From: Hypericum androsaemum
Taxonomy: Eukaryota; Streptophyta; Magnoliopsida; Malpighiales; Hypericaceae
Direction: 5' to 3'
DNA length: 64,000 nucleotides
NCBI GenBank assembly: GCA_963995505.1
Contig: OZ023184.1
Span: 17,358,228-17,422,227, forward strand
Part shown: positions 36,051-47,167 of the stretch, piece by piece
Layout: the number at the start of each line of letters is the position of its first letter
Position numbering within the stretch: the first letter of the stretch is position 1
Notes under the pieces: model-generated
What the model saw: only the letters and a program-made list of their open reading frames with translations
Told to the model about the DNA's origin: nothing
The model's database searches: none
Program-made: the position numbers and the translations under genes

Positions 36051-36175
36051 CGTAACTTTTCGATGAAGACAAGCACAGCTTTGGAAGCTGAGATCAAGGC
36101 TGTTTAGATTGCAATACATCTGATCAAGAGATCAAGGCTGTTTAGATTACTCTGACTGGCAAGACGAAAACGAAG
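36047..36175 (+). pseudogene. LINE RNase H snippet
   Basis: TALEAEIKAV then, after a stop, IAIHLI. This is the ExE..A motif of the RNase H domain; a segment of it is repeated (GAGATCAAGGCTGTTTAGATT twice). The same snippet recurs at 43565-43660. Confidence 0.55.
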
Positions 36176-36769
36176 CTAGTTGAGCTAAGATTTATCTTGT
36201 ACTTTTGACATGGTGTAAACTAATCTACACACCTAGGACGACCAATAAAGCGAGGACAGAGGAGGATGAATAAGAGTTTAGATGTAAGAACAAGTATATA
36301 AAAGTATCGTTTGGTCTGTTCTTTTCTTATTTTTTTTAATTTCTTTTTTTAATAGCCTGAGTTACTACATGACTCACATGAAGTTGATAGTTAAAAAATA
36401 GTATGTATTAATGTATATTTAATATTTTGAAACTCGTGATATTTTCTTAGCAAGGATTGTCGTTGAACAATAATGTTATACTCAATTGAAATAATCTATA
36501 TCTAACTGACAAAATATTTAGATTACTGAGATCTACAAGCTATTACTTACCGGCACGGATTCAGTATGGAAGTGAAAAAAGTTCCCGCGTCGTGCTGGAG
36601 CCAGCAACACCCTCCACGTGTCAATAGTCCGGATCAAATGGATGACATGCCCTGCATGTTCAAAGGGGCATTTTAGATATTTTCTCTTTGTTTTGCTTCT
36701 ATTTCTAGGTTGCATCAATTTTTTATGTTCATTTATTATTTTTCTTCTCTTATTCTTCGATTGGAGAAT
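36176..36769. other. No gene seen
   Basis: AT-rich apart from a GC-richer patch at 36580-36660; no ORF of interest. Confidence 0.4.
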
Positions 36770-37275
36770 CATAACTTCTTACTCTAGAGTCTGATCGAGG
36801 TGATTCAACTTAATATATAAAGCTGAGATATATATCTACAACTTTGTTGTTTATGACTTCTCCAAATTCAAAGTGTAAGGTTGTCAAAATTTTGTTTGAA
36901 GTCAATAGCCGATCGAGTTATGGTTGACTTATTATGTTTGGGAGCAACAAATTTTTACTCTGCTGTCCAATTGAGTTGATTCAAGTTGCTATACAAAGCT
37001 GAGACGTATATTTATAACTTTGTAGTTTATGAATTTTCTAAATTCAGAGTGTAAGGATGTCAAGGATTCATTTGAAGTCAAAAGCCGATAGAGTTATGGT
37101 CGACTAATTTTGATTGGGAGCCACAAATTTTTACTCTAGAGTCCGATCGAGTTGATTCAAATTGCTGTACAAAGTTAAGACATATATCTACAACTTTATA
37201 GTTTATGACTTCCCCAAATTTAGAATGTAAAGATGTCAAAAATTTATTTGAATTTAATAGTCGACCGAGTTACAA
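36770..37275 (+). repeat. ~175-bp tandem repeat, three diverged units
   Basis: Units begin near TTACTCTAGAGTC(T/C)GATCGAGGTGATTC, then TATATCTACAACTTT, AATTCA.AGTGTAAGG.TGTCAA, and end CCGA.(C/A)GAGTTATGGT. Three units fill the stretch and the third runs straight into a 24-bp minisatellite. Confidence 0.85.
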
Positions 37276-37276
37276 G

Positions 37277-37445
37277 CTCATGTTATATCAAATGACATGC
37301 CGATGTTATGTCAAATGACATATCCAAGTTATCTCAAATGGTATGCACAGGTTATAACAAATGACATGTCCAGGTTATGTCAAAAGGCATCCCGAGATTA
37401 TGTCAAATGGCAGCTCAAGTTATGTCAAATGACATGTCAGGTTAA
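37277..37445 (+). repeat. 24-bp minisatellite
   Basis: Seven or eight units on the theme GTTATGTCAAATGACATGTCCAG. Related in sequence to the 22-bp array at 39408-39930 (shared GTTATRTCRAAT). Confidence 0.9.
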
Positions 37446-38479
37446 TATTTAATAAATTTTATAATAAATTAAATAATTAATCAAATAGCAGGTTCGATTA
37501 TGATTAAATGGCATATCTGGTTACGTAAAATAGCATGCTTAAATTATTAATTAAATAATATATCAGTTTGATTTATTTTAGTATAATGTACGAACAAGAC
37601 AAAAAAAGGGGAGCTGTGAGAGGGACACGTGGGGAAAGGGACTTTTTTCCTTTTACCCCTGTCTCCCCCTTTTCTGTCCGGTACGAGATTTGTGCCCCAT
37701 ACCTAATCTTTTCCATTGCTTACTTTCTCAATTTTGTTTGAACCAAAAAAAATATAATTTATTTGAGTTGTTCATCCTCCTGTATGTTCAAAGTTGGATA
37801 AGTGTGCAGACCAAAAACTATTTAGAGGATCAGAAATGACATGTAAAAAACCTAAGCAGAATAGAAGCTAGGAAAATTGCTTATGCATAGCATATAAATT
37901 TTATATGGATTTACTTAGGAGAACTAAAATAAAATATATAAAAATTAAAACAAGACTTCCTATTAATTGTTTGGATATTTTATGATTAAAGAATTTTAAT
38001 TTAGGAAACGGTTTCTTTAAACTAATATCACTATGATGTTTTGATTTTGTTTCTTTAAGTATTTATCCTAGTCATTTAACATTAAAAAGTGTATAAATTC
38101 ACTTGTTAATTATTTATTGGTAGTTACATACCAAGTCACATGGTGATTTGATATATAAAGAACGAAACCGAATTTGGTCCTGGTCGTACAAAGCCCACCA
38201 GGCCCATCCTGAAGATGATTACAACCGTTGGATGAGGCCAAAAAAGAATTAAATTGATCTGACGGCCATGATGATACAAGGGTAATTTGGTACTCTTACC
38301 TCCCTTTTTTGTTTCTCTCTCCTAACCAGAAACCCACACTCGACATTTATCCTCTTTCTCTCTCTCTCGGCGACAGCAAACCTGAACGGGTGGCAGGCTC
38401 TAGCGGCGACGGCAACGAGTGGTGTGCACGGCGGGGAGGGGGACTCCACCGTCGCGATCTTATTGCAAGTGATGGTGAA
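37446..38479. other. No intact gene; between minisatellite and captured fragment
   Basis: AT-rich to 38160, then GC-rich leader-like sequence with CT runs. On the minus strand, past the captured exon, a run-on frame (FTITCNKIATVES...) has no family signature and may be the start of an intron. Confidence 0.4.
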
Positions 38480-38800
38480 GAGGGAGAGCGGCGTCGGGTC
38501 CCAGATCGGGTGGGGAAGCACAGACATAACCTTAAGCGACGGCAGGAGCTGGAGGATATGACGGAGCTGCTCGAGCGCGCGGTGATCACCGAGGTCAGAA
38601 ATGTATGCATGGATGTAGTTGACGGGGGCACCGGGGAGGAGGCTGTCGAGCTCGTGGAGCGCCTCGAGCCGGGACTGGATGTAGTGGAGCCCCGTGGGGT
38701 TCAATTTCAGGATGGTGGGGCCCTCGATTAGGGCACCGGCCTACTCCTCCACGAATTTCACCAGCCGCTCCAAGTACTGATCTCCGGTGACGATCGCCAT
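38480..38800 (-). pseudogene. Captured first exon of an LKB1-interacting-protein-like LRR gene
   Basis: From ATG at 38800 the minus strand reads MAIVTGDQYLERLVKFVEE, a TAG stop, AGALIEGPTILKLNP, then GLHYIQSRLEALHELDSLL, GAPVNYIHAYISDLGDHRAL, EQLRHILQLLPSLKVMSVL. I recognise this as the conserved N-terminus (LIP1_N region) of plant LRR proteins annotated as STK11/LKB1-interacting-protein-like. Only this ~105-codon segment is present, with one internal stop, ending at the point where the family continues into its LRRs. The GC-rich island lies in AT-rich repeats and is flanked by two related minisatellites, as if carried by a mobile element. Identification is from memory of the family and should be searched. 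Confidence 0.6.
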
Positions 38801-39407
38801 TGCTTCCTTTGAATTGTGGTGGCAGTTACTCGAGTGGTGGTCGGGGAATGGCAGCGGTATGTAATTAGTGGAGTTTGGGAGGGGTAAAAGGGGGCTTTGG
38901 TAGGATTGGGGAGAAGAGAGGAGGAGATTACATGGCGAGGATTGACGACGAAAAGCCGGTTTTCATTAATTAAAAGAGAAAATTGGTTCTAATGATTGGA
39001 TTTGGAGGGGGTTGGACCTTTTCTTTTGCCAAAATAATTATTACATTTTCATCGGGGAATATAGAGTAATTAATTCTTGCACCACGTTCGTTGCAGTTGG
39101 TTTGAAGGTTACTTACTGTGATGTTCATGCCCTTGTCATCGATGCATTATGCTTTGGCTTGTAATCTGGGTTTGTGAGAATTGGTGGGGGTGGAGCATGT
39201 GTTGTAATCTGAGTTTGTGAGGTGGATTGGCATTGAAGATTTGTGTTGAAATTTTTTTGGGTTCATGTTCTTGTTTGACTTGTGTAATTGGTGTTATTTT
39301 CTGGGTTTGAGTTGGTATTAATTGAAGTGTTCTTGGTGTTGAGAGGCTAAAGTATTCTTAGTGTTAATTGGTGTTCCTATTTGACTTGTGTAATTGGTGT
39401 TATTAAA
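38801..39407. other. No gene seen; upstream side of the captured exon
   Basis: Probably the captured 5' flank at first (38801-38960, G-rich), then repeated phrases GTGTAATTGGTGTTATT that lead into the minisatellite. Confidence 0.4.
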
Positions 39408-39930
39408 TAGTTTATCCGATTATATCGAATGGTGTACCCGTTTATATCGAATAGTTTACTCGGTAAATATCGAATGGTTTACTTGGTTATAACGAATGGT
39501 TTACTTAGTTATATCGAATAGTTTACCCGGTTATATCGAATGGTTTACCTTGTTATATCGAATGGTTTACCCGGTTATATCGAATAGTTTACTTGGTTAT
39601 ATCGAGTAGTTTACTCGGTTATATATAATAGTTTATCCGGTTATATCAAATGGTTCACCTAGATATATCGAATGATTTACTCGGTAAATATCGAATAGTT
39701 TACTTGGTTATATCGAGTAGTTTACTCGGTTATATATAATAGTTTATCCGGTTATATCAAATAGTTTACCCAGTTATATCGAATGATTTACTGGGTTATA
39801 TCGAATAGTTTACTCGGTTATATCAAATAGTTTACTCGGTTATATCGAATAGTTTACCCAGTTATATCAAATAATTTATCTGGTTATATTGAATGGTTTA
39901 CCTAGTTATGTCTAATAGTATGTCGTGTTA
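39408..39930 (+). repeat. 22-bp minisatellite with higher-order repeat
   Basis: About 23 units of GGTTATATCGAATAGTTTACCC-like sequence. A four-unit block (with TCGGTAAATATCGAAT, then CGAGTAGTTTAC, TATATAATAGTTTAT, TATATCAAAT) occurs twice, at ~39463-39660 in part and ~39673-39760, so units were duplicated in groups. Confidence 0.92.
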
Positions 39931-40856
39931 AATAATTAATTTGATAATATTAATTATAAATTTTTTAGATAAATTTAATCGAATATATGTTGAAATGGTA
40001 TAATAAGAAAGTTAAATAATAAATTAAATTATATATAATGGTATGTTTGGTTATATTAAATAGTATGCCAAATTAAATAATCAACTAAGTAATATACAAA
40101 TTTGATTTATTATGGTATACAATTTGATTCACCATAGTATATGAATTTGAACCACTATGCATATACTAATATACTATTTAATAATAATAATTATTAAAAC
40201 AAAAAATAATTGGTAGCAAAAACACGTGCCTTGGACTTGGTCCCATGTGCATGATGTCATCCCTCCCCTTGTACCAAGCGCGTACCCATCTCCCCTTCAT
40301 TATTTTTTTGCCCATTTTGTTCCAATCAATTTGTACACTAGAATCGTACTGAATATTGTAACCAGTACCTAATCTGGTCTCGTAAAAAACACCATAAAAT
40401 TTTTCACACAGTGTATGCTATTTCAAGAAAATAAATTAACTAAGTAATGAATAGAATATATTCAAATCTTATTTTATTTTAATTAGACCGACATTCTAGC
40501 ACTAATCCTATTCACTACCAAAAAATTTACCTTATCCTATTGATTCGCGTCCAATTCTTAGATTTAATTTCTTTACATCGATTCTCTTTCACATCGTATA
40601 TGTACTTTGAATCTGTAATTGGTCAACTGGATTCATTTGAGAGACACATTCAAATCGCATTTCCGATGCAAACATACAATTTTATTTTTTTCTTGATAAT
40701 ACCTAGAATAATTTGCACTAATTAATTTAGGTTTAATGAAGTTTATTGTGTCAAAGTTATTCTAACAAGTTTTTTATCTCTATTAATTTTAAAAAACTCA
40801 AACACGAGACATATTTGTTAAAATACAACATTTGTTGGTGTCAATAAATTTTAATT
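39931..40856. other. No gene seen
   Basis: Very AT-rich. The first 200 bp resemble 37446-37590 (ATTAAATAAT, GATTTATT(T/A)TAGTATA), so the two minisatellites share flanks in the same orientation. Confidence 0.4.
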
Positions 40857-41080
40857 TTGTTATTATCGTGAAAAACAACGATATGGCAGAGATGACTAAC
40901 ATTCCGATCGGGTATTAATACCGATGAACATGCTCTTTACAAAGTTAACCACTAGCCTTAGATCAACACGAACCCCTTTATAATCCTCTGAAGATTGAGA
41001 ACACTCGTGTCGCCTATAGTAATGCTGGAGGTGTGCATGAATACCCAACCGGTTTGCCAGAAAGTACCCTAATTTGTAAT
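40857..41080 (-). pseudogene. LINE reverse transcriptase fragment, copy 2
   Basis: Matches 18561-18775 but lacks the stretch with the IGDD box (deletion near 41005) and reads further upstream (LANRLGIHAHLQHYY). NFVKSMFIGIN is the shared 3' part. It again lies next to an F-box upstream block. Confidence 0.75.
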
Positions 41081-41286
41081 CCAACAAGATTGGAAACTCC
41101 TCGAATTGTTAATTATAACTATGAAAACCCCAATCCCACTTGCCATGTTTATTAATGTGCGTTTGTATACAAATATCTATTGATTTTTATCGAGTACAAA
41201 ATTTTGAGTAAATCATTGCCTCTGATGAATAACTAATTCCACAACATTTTCTTATTCTGTAATTATCTATATACATAAGAATATAA

Positions 41287-42132
41287 GATAAAATATTTAT
41301 TTTCACTCGATCATTTATTTGGATTTCATTTTAATTTTTGATATTTGGTGATGTCAAGTTGATGTATTTTTCAATATCAAAGTGTTTTTAAGATACTGTT
41401 ATTTTTTAAAAAAATTATTATTCTGAAATTTTTTGAAGATCATAAAATCAAAACTCTAAATAGTTTAATTATTACTATTCCATATAGGATAAAAAATTTA
41501 TTATTATTTGTTTAGAAAAAAAAGGACCCGGACGCCCATGATGGACGATTATTTGATAACAAAGAACCGGAAAAAAAAGATAATTCACCATAAATTTAAC
41601 GATCGATTAATTAAAGTTTGAGTCGAATAAATTTTTTTGAATCACGACAAAATTCTCTGATAAGTATAATATGTAACTTTTATCTATTGTTATAATTATA
41701 TGCAACACCAGAGACCCCAATTGGGTCTTCAAAGTCATGTGGGCCTTCCCGGACGAATTGGGAACATAAATTATGTTGCTTGGGCTTCAATGGAATTGGA
41801 AACATAAAGTTTAAGGCCCAACTCGTTGGAATTGAAAAAATACGCCTTACCTTCTCATTCTTCACTCTTCGCTATTCCTTCTTCACTCTCACCATTTCTG
41901 CTCTAGTCCTAGCTTCGTTGCTCAGGTTTTCTCCTCTTCCCCTCCTACTTGGATAATTAATTTATTTTTATGTTTGGATAATTAATCAGTAGAATTCTGT
42001 TTTTAGGGTTTGGATGATTGTGAACTTCGTTGGTCAGCTCCTCCTCTTTGTTTTTTTTTTCTAATTTGTAACTCTATTGTTGTGTACCACCTATTATTTG
42101 CTAAGAGATTTAGTTCTTGATCCTAATTCCAG
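41287..42132 (+). promoter_or_regulatory. F-box-gene upstream block, copy 3 (attached to its pseudogene)
   Basis: Same block as 15116 and 18776. It ends with a CT-rich leader, a donor-like CTCAGGTTTTCTCC (~41922) and an acceptor-like TAATTCCAG (42124-42132) directly before F-box coding sequence, suggesting a 5' UTR intron. Confidence 0.65.
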
Positions 42133-42700
42133 GTCTCCCGAATGACCTTGCCAAGGCACGGAGTGCCTGATTCGCATGCATTTTGAATCGTTTCCCAATG
42201 CTGTTTGGACGTGCAAGAACTGGAAGCACATAATTGGATCACCCGGGTATTTACGTAGGCGAATCGTGGACGGTCATAGCCAATCCATTGCGTGGGGAGT
42301 GGTTACTTTCCTATCTGGAAAACTCCACGTCTTCTGTCATTCCATGAACGGAGGAAAATATGTGGATAACAAAACTTTGTATGTCCAAACATTTGATCCT
42401 GCCATGTTGATGTGGGGCACGGTATGCAAGTATCTGTTAGACAATGGATGCGTGTCAAACGTAAAGTTAGCAGGACAGTTCGGAAATGTCAAAAGATTGC
42501 AGACTAGCCTATTGTCGGTTGTGATGTGTACAAGACGTTGACGTGGAATAAGCATTTGGCAGTGTATGGGACGAGGTCCCTGAGTAGAACAAACATAGTG
42601 TGTTTGTTGGATTTGGAGTCCAAGGAGTGGTCCAATTTGGAGGCGCCAAAAAGGAACGACTCGGAGTATGTCCAATCTGTTTGTGCTGCAGAAATTTAGC
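42133..42700 (+). pseudogene. F-box/kelch-repeat protein pseudogene
   Basis: Opens LPNDLAKA, then after a one-base shift CLIRMHFESFPNAVW, CKNWKHIIGSPGYLRRR: an F-box of the type in F-box/kelch E3 adaptors (the family that includes the KMD proteins; these join SKP1-cullin complexes). Then IVDGHSQSIAW jumps to kelch sequence FLSGKLHVFCHSMNGGKYVD, LYVQTFDPAMLMWGTVC, and after a second shift WNKHLAVYGTRSLSRTNIVC, LLDLESKEWSNLEAP, ending VCAAEI and a stop at 42700. The first kelch repeats are missing at SIAW; an equivalent piece lies at 43690-43866. Two frameshifts and the deletion make it non-functional. Confidence 0.75.
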
Positions 42701-43564
42701 CACCTTATTGTTTGTCATAAATTGTCATTCCAATAATAGTGATGGTGGGTACGTGGAATGAAACTTGTACTCATGTGAAATCAACAATTGGTATGTGGCT
42801 GCATTAGTTGGTGTATTTGCTGGATTTGGCGACCAAGAAGTGATCTAATTTACAGCGGCCAAGGAATTTCTTTAGTAATATCGAACCATCTGTTTGTATC
42901 TTGAAGATTTTGCTTATTTATGAAATATTATCGGTAATGGGTGTGTGGAATTAGATTCATTACATTCCCTGCAATATATATAACTTCGGACAGGCATGTG
43001 CTGAGATGATATTTGCTGCACTTATGAAATTGTATGGTTGTTGCTTTGGGAATTTCTGTGGAGTCAGGAGGTGACTTGGAGCAGATTTCACATCTGCAAT
43101 TATGGTCACGAGTCTGCTCCGGCACAGAGGGGTCCTAATCGTGGGAATCAAGCATTGGGTTCTTGTAACAATTTTGATTCATGAGATGCGACATGCAGTG
43201 ACGGATATGCAAGCTCAAGTCACTGACTTCGATGTCCTTTGAACTACGAGGACAAGTTTTTTTTGGAGGGAGGAGTTGTAACATACTTGCTATGTTTTTC
43301 ATACATGCAGCATGGACCAAAATGAGAAGTATTAGGAATATTGGAACTATATTGTAATAATTCAGTTAGGCCGACTAGGGTATAAACAGAAAAGGGATGA
43401 ATAATTGTAACCATTCTGAAAGTTAACCAAATTCTTAAGAGAATCGTATCTTCTTCTACTCTTCTGCTTTTCCCCCCTTTCTTGATTCTAATTCTAGGCT
43501 TCCCTATATCTCAGTGATATATTGCTGCACTTGCTGCAAGAAGTACCTAAGGAGTGGTCATAAC
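42701..43564. other. Second weathered kelch tail and repeat debris
   Basis: 42775-42870 repeats the kelch end in worn form (GTATTTGCTGGATTTGGCGACCAAGAAGTG). 42868-42930 matches 44585-44645. 43505-43575 (ATATTGCTGCACTTGCTGC...GGTCATAACTTTTCG) matches both flanks of copia element B and shows the site before that insertion. Confidence 0.55.
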
Positions 43565-43660
43565 TTTTCGGTGAACAGCTTTGGAAGCTGAGATCAAGGC
43601 TATTTAAATTGCAATACATCTGATCAACCAAGATTTCACTGAAATTGAGGTGCAAATTCA
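43565..43660 (+). pseudogene. LINE RNase H snippet, second copy
   Basis: TALEAEIKAI, stop, IAIHLINQDFTEIEVQ: the RNase H motif of LINEs, the same snippet as at 36047. It runs into kelch sequence without a gap. Confidence 0.55.
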
Positions 43661-43663
43661 CTT

Positions 43664-43866
43664 GTGGATTACATCAATGGTTACTTGAGTTCAATTGCTT
43701 GGCGAGCCGAAAACAAAGACTCGAAAAGAGAACCTGCTCCTGATAGACTCGTGGTATGTGAGCTGAAGACAGGAATCTGGAGTGAGCTGCCTCCAATTCC
43801 AGAGTACTTCAATGCTTTAATTTACCGTAGTTTGGCTGTCATGGGATGATTGCTGGCTGTTCGCAA
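43664..43866 (+). pseudogene. Kelch fragment between two LINE pieces
   Basis: YLSSIAWRAENKDSKRE, DRLVVCELKTGIWSELPP, IPEYFNALIYRSLAVMG and a stop. This is a first kelch repeat, and it begins with SIAW, the residues at which the pseudogene at 42133 loses its own first repeats. It is followed at once by LINE sequence. Confidence 0.65.
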
Positions 43867-44645
43867 TGCCCGTAAAATGTTTATTTCCAAGACTTTACAG
43901 TATTTCTCCGGTAACGGCGAATCTTGTCAAAAACAGTGGACGATGGATAAATGGTCCTTGGCATTGGCGTCGACGTTTGTTCGCTTGGGAGGAGGCTCTC
44001 ATGCGCACCATCTCTGAAGCTCGTCTACTAAGTGCGCAGTGTGATAGGTTCATCTGGATCTCTGGATCTGATGCAGGTTTTATGGTTCGGAATTTTTGCC
44101 TTTCTTCATATTTTGGTTTTCTGTTCGATGCTCCTAATGTTATGCGGAAGGGCTGGTCCTCTCTGATCTCTCCCAAGGTTAGCTGTTTTCTTTGGTTGGT
44201 TCTTCAAGGAAGAATCAAGTCTAAGGATAATCTTCTACGGCGTGGCTTTATTAGTTCAGGTGATGCAAAATTTGTTTTCTGTGGCAGTGAGGTTGCAACA
44301 GCATCACATATTTTTATGCACTGTTCGTTTGCTGCCACGGTTTGGAAATATTTGCTGAACTTGTCAGGGTTACAATGGTGCATACGTGGAGATTTGTTAC
44401 GGAGGATTTCGTGAATTTGCCAGATGGTGAGGATGAAAAGAAGTTATGGTACATTGCTTTGGCGTCTGTTTGTTGGTGTCTCTGTTTGGCCCGGTATAGG
44501 GCGGTGTTTGATGGCAAGTTGGTCCGCCTTGATTGTGTGTTGCACATGGTTTCTAGAAGTATTTCTAGATCTTGTTGGTGTATTTCTCGAGTAATATCGA
44601 ACCATCTGTTTGTATCTTGAAGATTTTGCTTATTTTTCGGAATAT
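43867..44645 (+). pseudogene. LINE C-terminal part with zf-RVT domain
   Basis: The ORF from 43866 reads GPWHWRRRLFAWEE, FIWISGSDAGFMVRNF, LISPKVSCFLWLVLQGRI, NLLRRGF and HIFMHCSFAATVW, the zinc-binding zf-RVT region of L1-type LINE proteins. A second frame continues KKLWYIALASVCWCLCLARY, RAVFDGKLVRLDCVLHMVSR. The latter part is repeated at 63180-63800, where a MITE has inserted after RAVF. The LINE is cut at its 3' side before copia element B. Confidence 0.8.
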
Positions 44646-44685
44646 TATTGGTAATTCGAATCGCTGAGATATACTGCTGCACTTG

Positions 44686-44879
44686 AAGAATGTTTTACCG
44701 CTACTGTTTCATTAGTTTAACAACCTTTAAATAGGAGTTTACAAGCTAGGGTTTACATGAGAACACCTAGGGTTACAGGAGATCTATTTCGATACACCCT
44801 CCTATTCAAGTCTACATGCCTTATCAAGTCACAGCGACAAGACGTGTATAACACGATTAACACTATGACATCTCTAACA
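44686..44879 (-). repeat. 3' LTR of copia element B
   Basis: AAGAATGTTTTACCGC...CATCTCTAACA. Compared with the other LTR it has an extra ~20 bp (around AGGGTTTACATGAGAACACC). Confidence 0.88.
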
Positions 44880-44887
44880 CTCCCCCC

Positions 44888-45742
44888 TCAAGTTGGAGCG
44901 TGTAAATCGCACGTTCCCAACTTGGCTACAAGAGTGCGGAAACGATCGAGGCCCAATGCCTTGGTGAACAAATCAGCGAGTTGGAAAGACGTAGCAATCT
45001 TGCGTGGTAGAATCTCTCCAGACTGGATTAGTTCTCGGACGATATAACAGTCCATTTCTATGTATTTAGTCCGTTCGTGATAAACCGAATTCTGCGTAAT
45101 GTGAAGCGCATCTTGGTTATCACAATATAGAGGGGTAGGAGTCTTGTAGATAATGCCAATGTCACTGATCAACCATCGTAACCAAATAATTTCACTAACT
45201 GTGATGGCCATGGCTCGATATTTAGCTTCAGCTGAGGAGCGGGCAACAACACTTTTCTTCTTGGACCGCCAAGAGATAGGAGAGCCACCGAATGTAATGA
45301 AATAGCCGATTCTAGACCTTCTGGTCATTAGACATCCACCTCAATCCGCGTTGCTATAGGCTGCTAACTCGAAGGACGGATCATTGTTCAATAGAATGCC
45401 TTGTCCGGCAGTGGTTTTTAGGTATCGGACCAACCTGTCTGCGGCTTCAAGATGCGGTACCCGTGGGTTCTCAACAAACTGAGAGAGTACATTCACATCA
45501 TATGTAATATCAGGTCGTGTCACAGTGAGGTACATCAAACAACCAATTAGGCGACGATATCGACAATAATTTTGTATTGGGTCTCTGGTCAGCTGTAGTC
45601 GATGGTTTTGCTCCATCAGGAAACCACTGGGTCTTGAGTCCGCCTTACCACACTCCTTGATTTTGTCTAAGGTGTACTTATGTTGACTCAAAACCAATCC
45701 ATTCGATGTCCGGGCTGCCTCAATGCCCAAGAAATACATCAA
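44888..45742 (-). pseudogene. Copia B RNase H region
   Basis: Starts MYFLGIEAARTSNGLVLSQ and passes GCLMYLTVTRPDITY, LEAADRLVRYLK, FELAAYSNAD, then a TGA stop at 45341-45343, GYFITFGGSPISWRSKKK, ARSSAEAKYRAMA, YCDNQDALHI, HERTKYIEMDCYIVRE and LADLFTKALG. The RNase H acidic residues are present but the stop falls just after the first one. Confidence 0.92.
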
Positions 45743-45766
45743 TATGCCTAAGTCTTCAATCCCAAA

Positions 45767-47155
45767 CTAGCCATGAAGTCGTTCTTTTGTGTGTTGTAAC
45801 ATCCGTGGATCATTTCCAACTAATATCACATCATCTACGAAGACGAGTAAGCACAGAATGAGAGAGCCATGCCGATGGACGAACAAAGCATGATCAACTC
45901 GTGAACGTCGATATCCCATAACAACCAAAACGCTGGTGAGCTTGCTATACCAACTTCGAGATGCCTGTTTCAGGCCATATAGGGATTTGCGGAGACGACA
46001 GACCCGAGTGTCTCCCTTCTTTGCAAAACCTTGTGGAATAGACATATATACCTCCTCTTGCAACTCACCATGCAAAAATGCATTATCCATGTCAAGTTGC
46101 TGAATCAACAAACCCTTTTTCACAGCGAAAGCAAGCAGACATCTGACAGAAACCAGCTTGGCAACTGGAGTGAAAGTCTCATGATAATCGATGCCCTTAA
46201 TTTGCTTGAAGCCTCGAGCTACTAGTCGTGCCTTGTACTGATCAACCTCACCATTAGGCCTGAATTTTACCTTATATACCCACTTGGAATCAACCACGTG
46301 TTTATGTGGTGGTAATTGAACAAGTATCCAGGTGCCATTGCACTCGAGTGCAGTAATCTCCTGTTGCATAGCTAATTGCCAACATTTATGCTTAACGGCA
46401 TCTTCAAAGGTCTGTGGTTCACTGTGCTCAACAACAGAGGCCAGAAAAGCACTATGGGCAGGAGAAAATTGTAGATAACTGACAAAGTGTGACAAGGGAT
46501 ATACCTTTGAAGAACTGACTGGAGCAGTAGGGCACAATGTAGGGGTGAGAGAGGGCGGCAATGTGACTTTATATTCTTGAAGGTGGTCTAGAAGTCTTAT
46601 CATCCTTTCACTGCGACGTAGAGCATCAGCTGGGGGTACAATTTTGGTTATTGGTAGTGTTGGTTCGGTTTCTGGCAAAGTGGAATAGGCATCATCAGGT
46701 ATGGTGTTTGCTCGGAGTGACAATGGGATCGGTGGTTCAGCTGTTGTGTTGGTATGGTCAGTTTCTGGCAGAAGGGGTGGTGTGTGAGGTAGGGTAACAG
46801 CCGAGTGCACATTTTCCTCAGGGAACGTGGGGATTGGGCATGGACCTCTAGAAAAATCAGAGGACTGGTAGGGAAATTTATCTTCGATAAAAACAACATC
46901 ACGAGAGACTAGAAACTTGTTGGATGTCTTATCGTAAAACTTATAGCCCTTTTGACCTATGGGATAGCCAACGAATACACACAGAACACTTCTAGAGTCG
47001 AATTTTGATGTTCTATTATATTGATAGACGTAGGCAAGACACCCAAAAACCCAAAAATCTTGGTATGATGGTGAACGACTAAAAAGTTTCTCAAATGGTG
47101 TTTTATGACCTAGGACTCGTGAAGGAAGCCGATTGATAATGTATGTGGCCGTCAA
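45767..47155 (-). pseudogene. Copia B integrase C-terminus and reverse transcriptase
   Basis: ATYIINRLPSRVLGHKTPFE and VFGCLAYV close the integrase. A linker rich in P, T and S follows, then RVT_2: WVYKVKFRPNGEVDQYKARL, FTPVAKLVSVRCLLA, QLDMDNAFLHGELQEEVYM, LYGLKQASRSWYSKL and LLVFVDDVILVG (FVDD at the catalytic site, which normally reads YVDD). Ends at a TAG at 45767-45769 in the same frame as RNase H. Confidence 0.92.
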
Positions 47156-47167
47156 AATACATTCCCC

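Noticed and set aside
38309..38731. 140-codon plus-strand ORF
   Set aside because: Antisense shadow of the captured LRR-protein exon, whose minus frame carries the recognisable motifs.
37277..39930. Reading the minisatellites as CRISPR-like arrays
   Set aside because: Units are directly adjacent with gradual divergence, there are no unique spacers, and the context is a plant genome.
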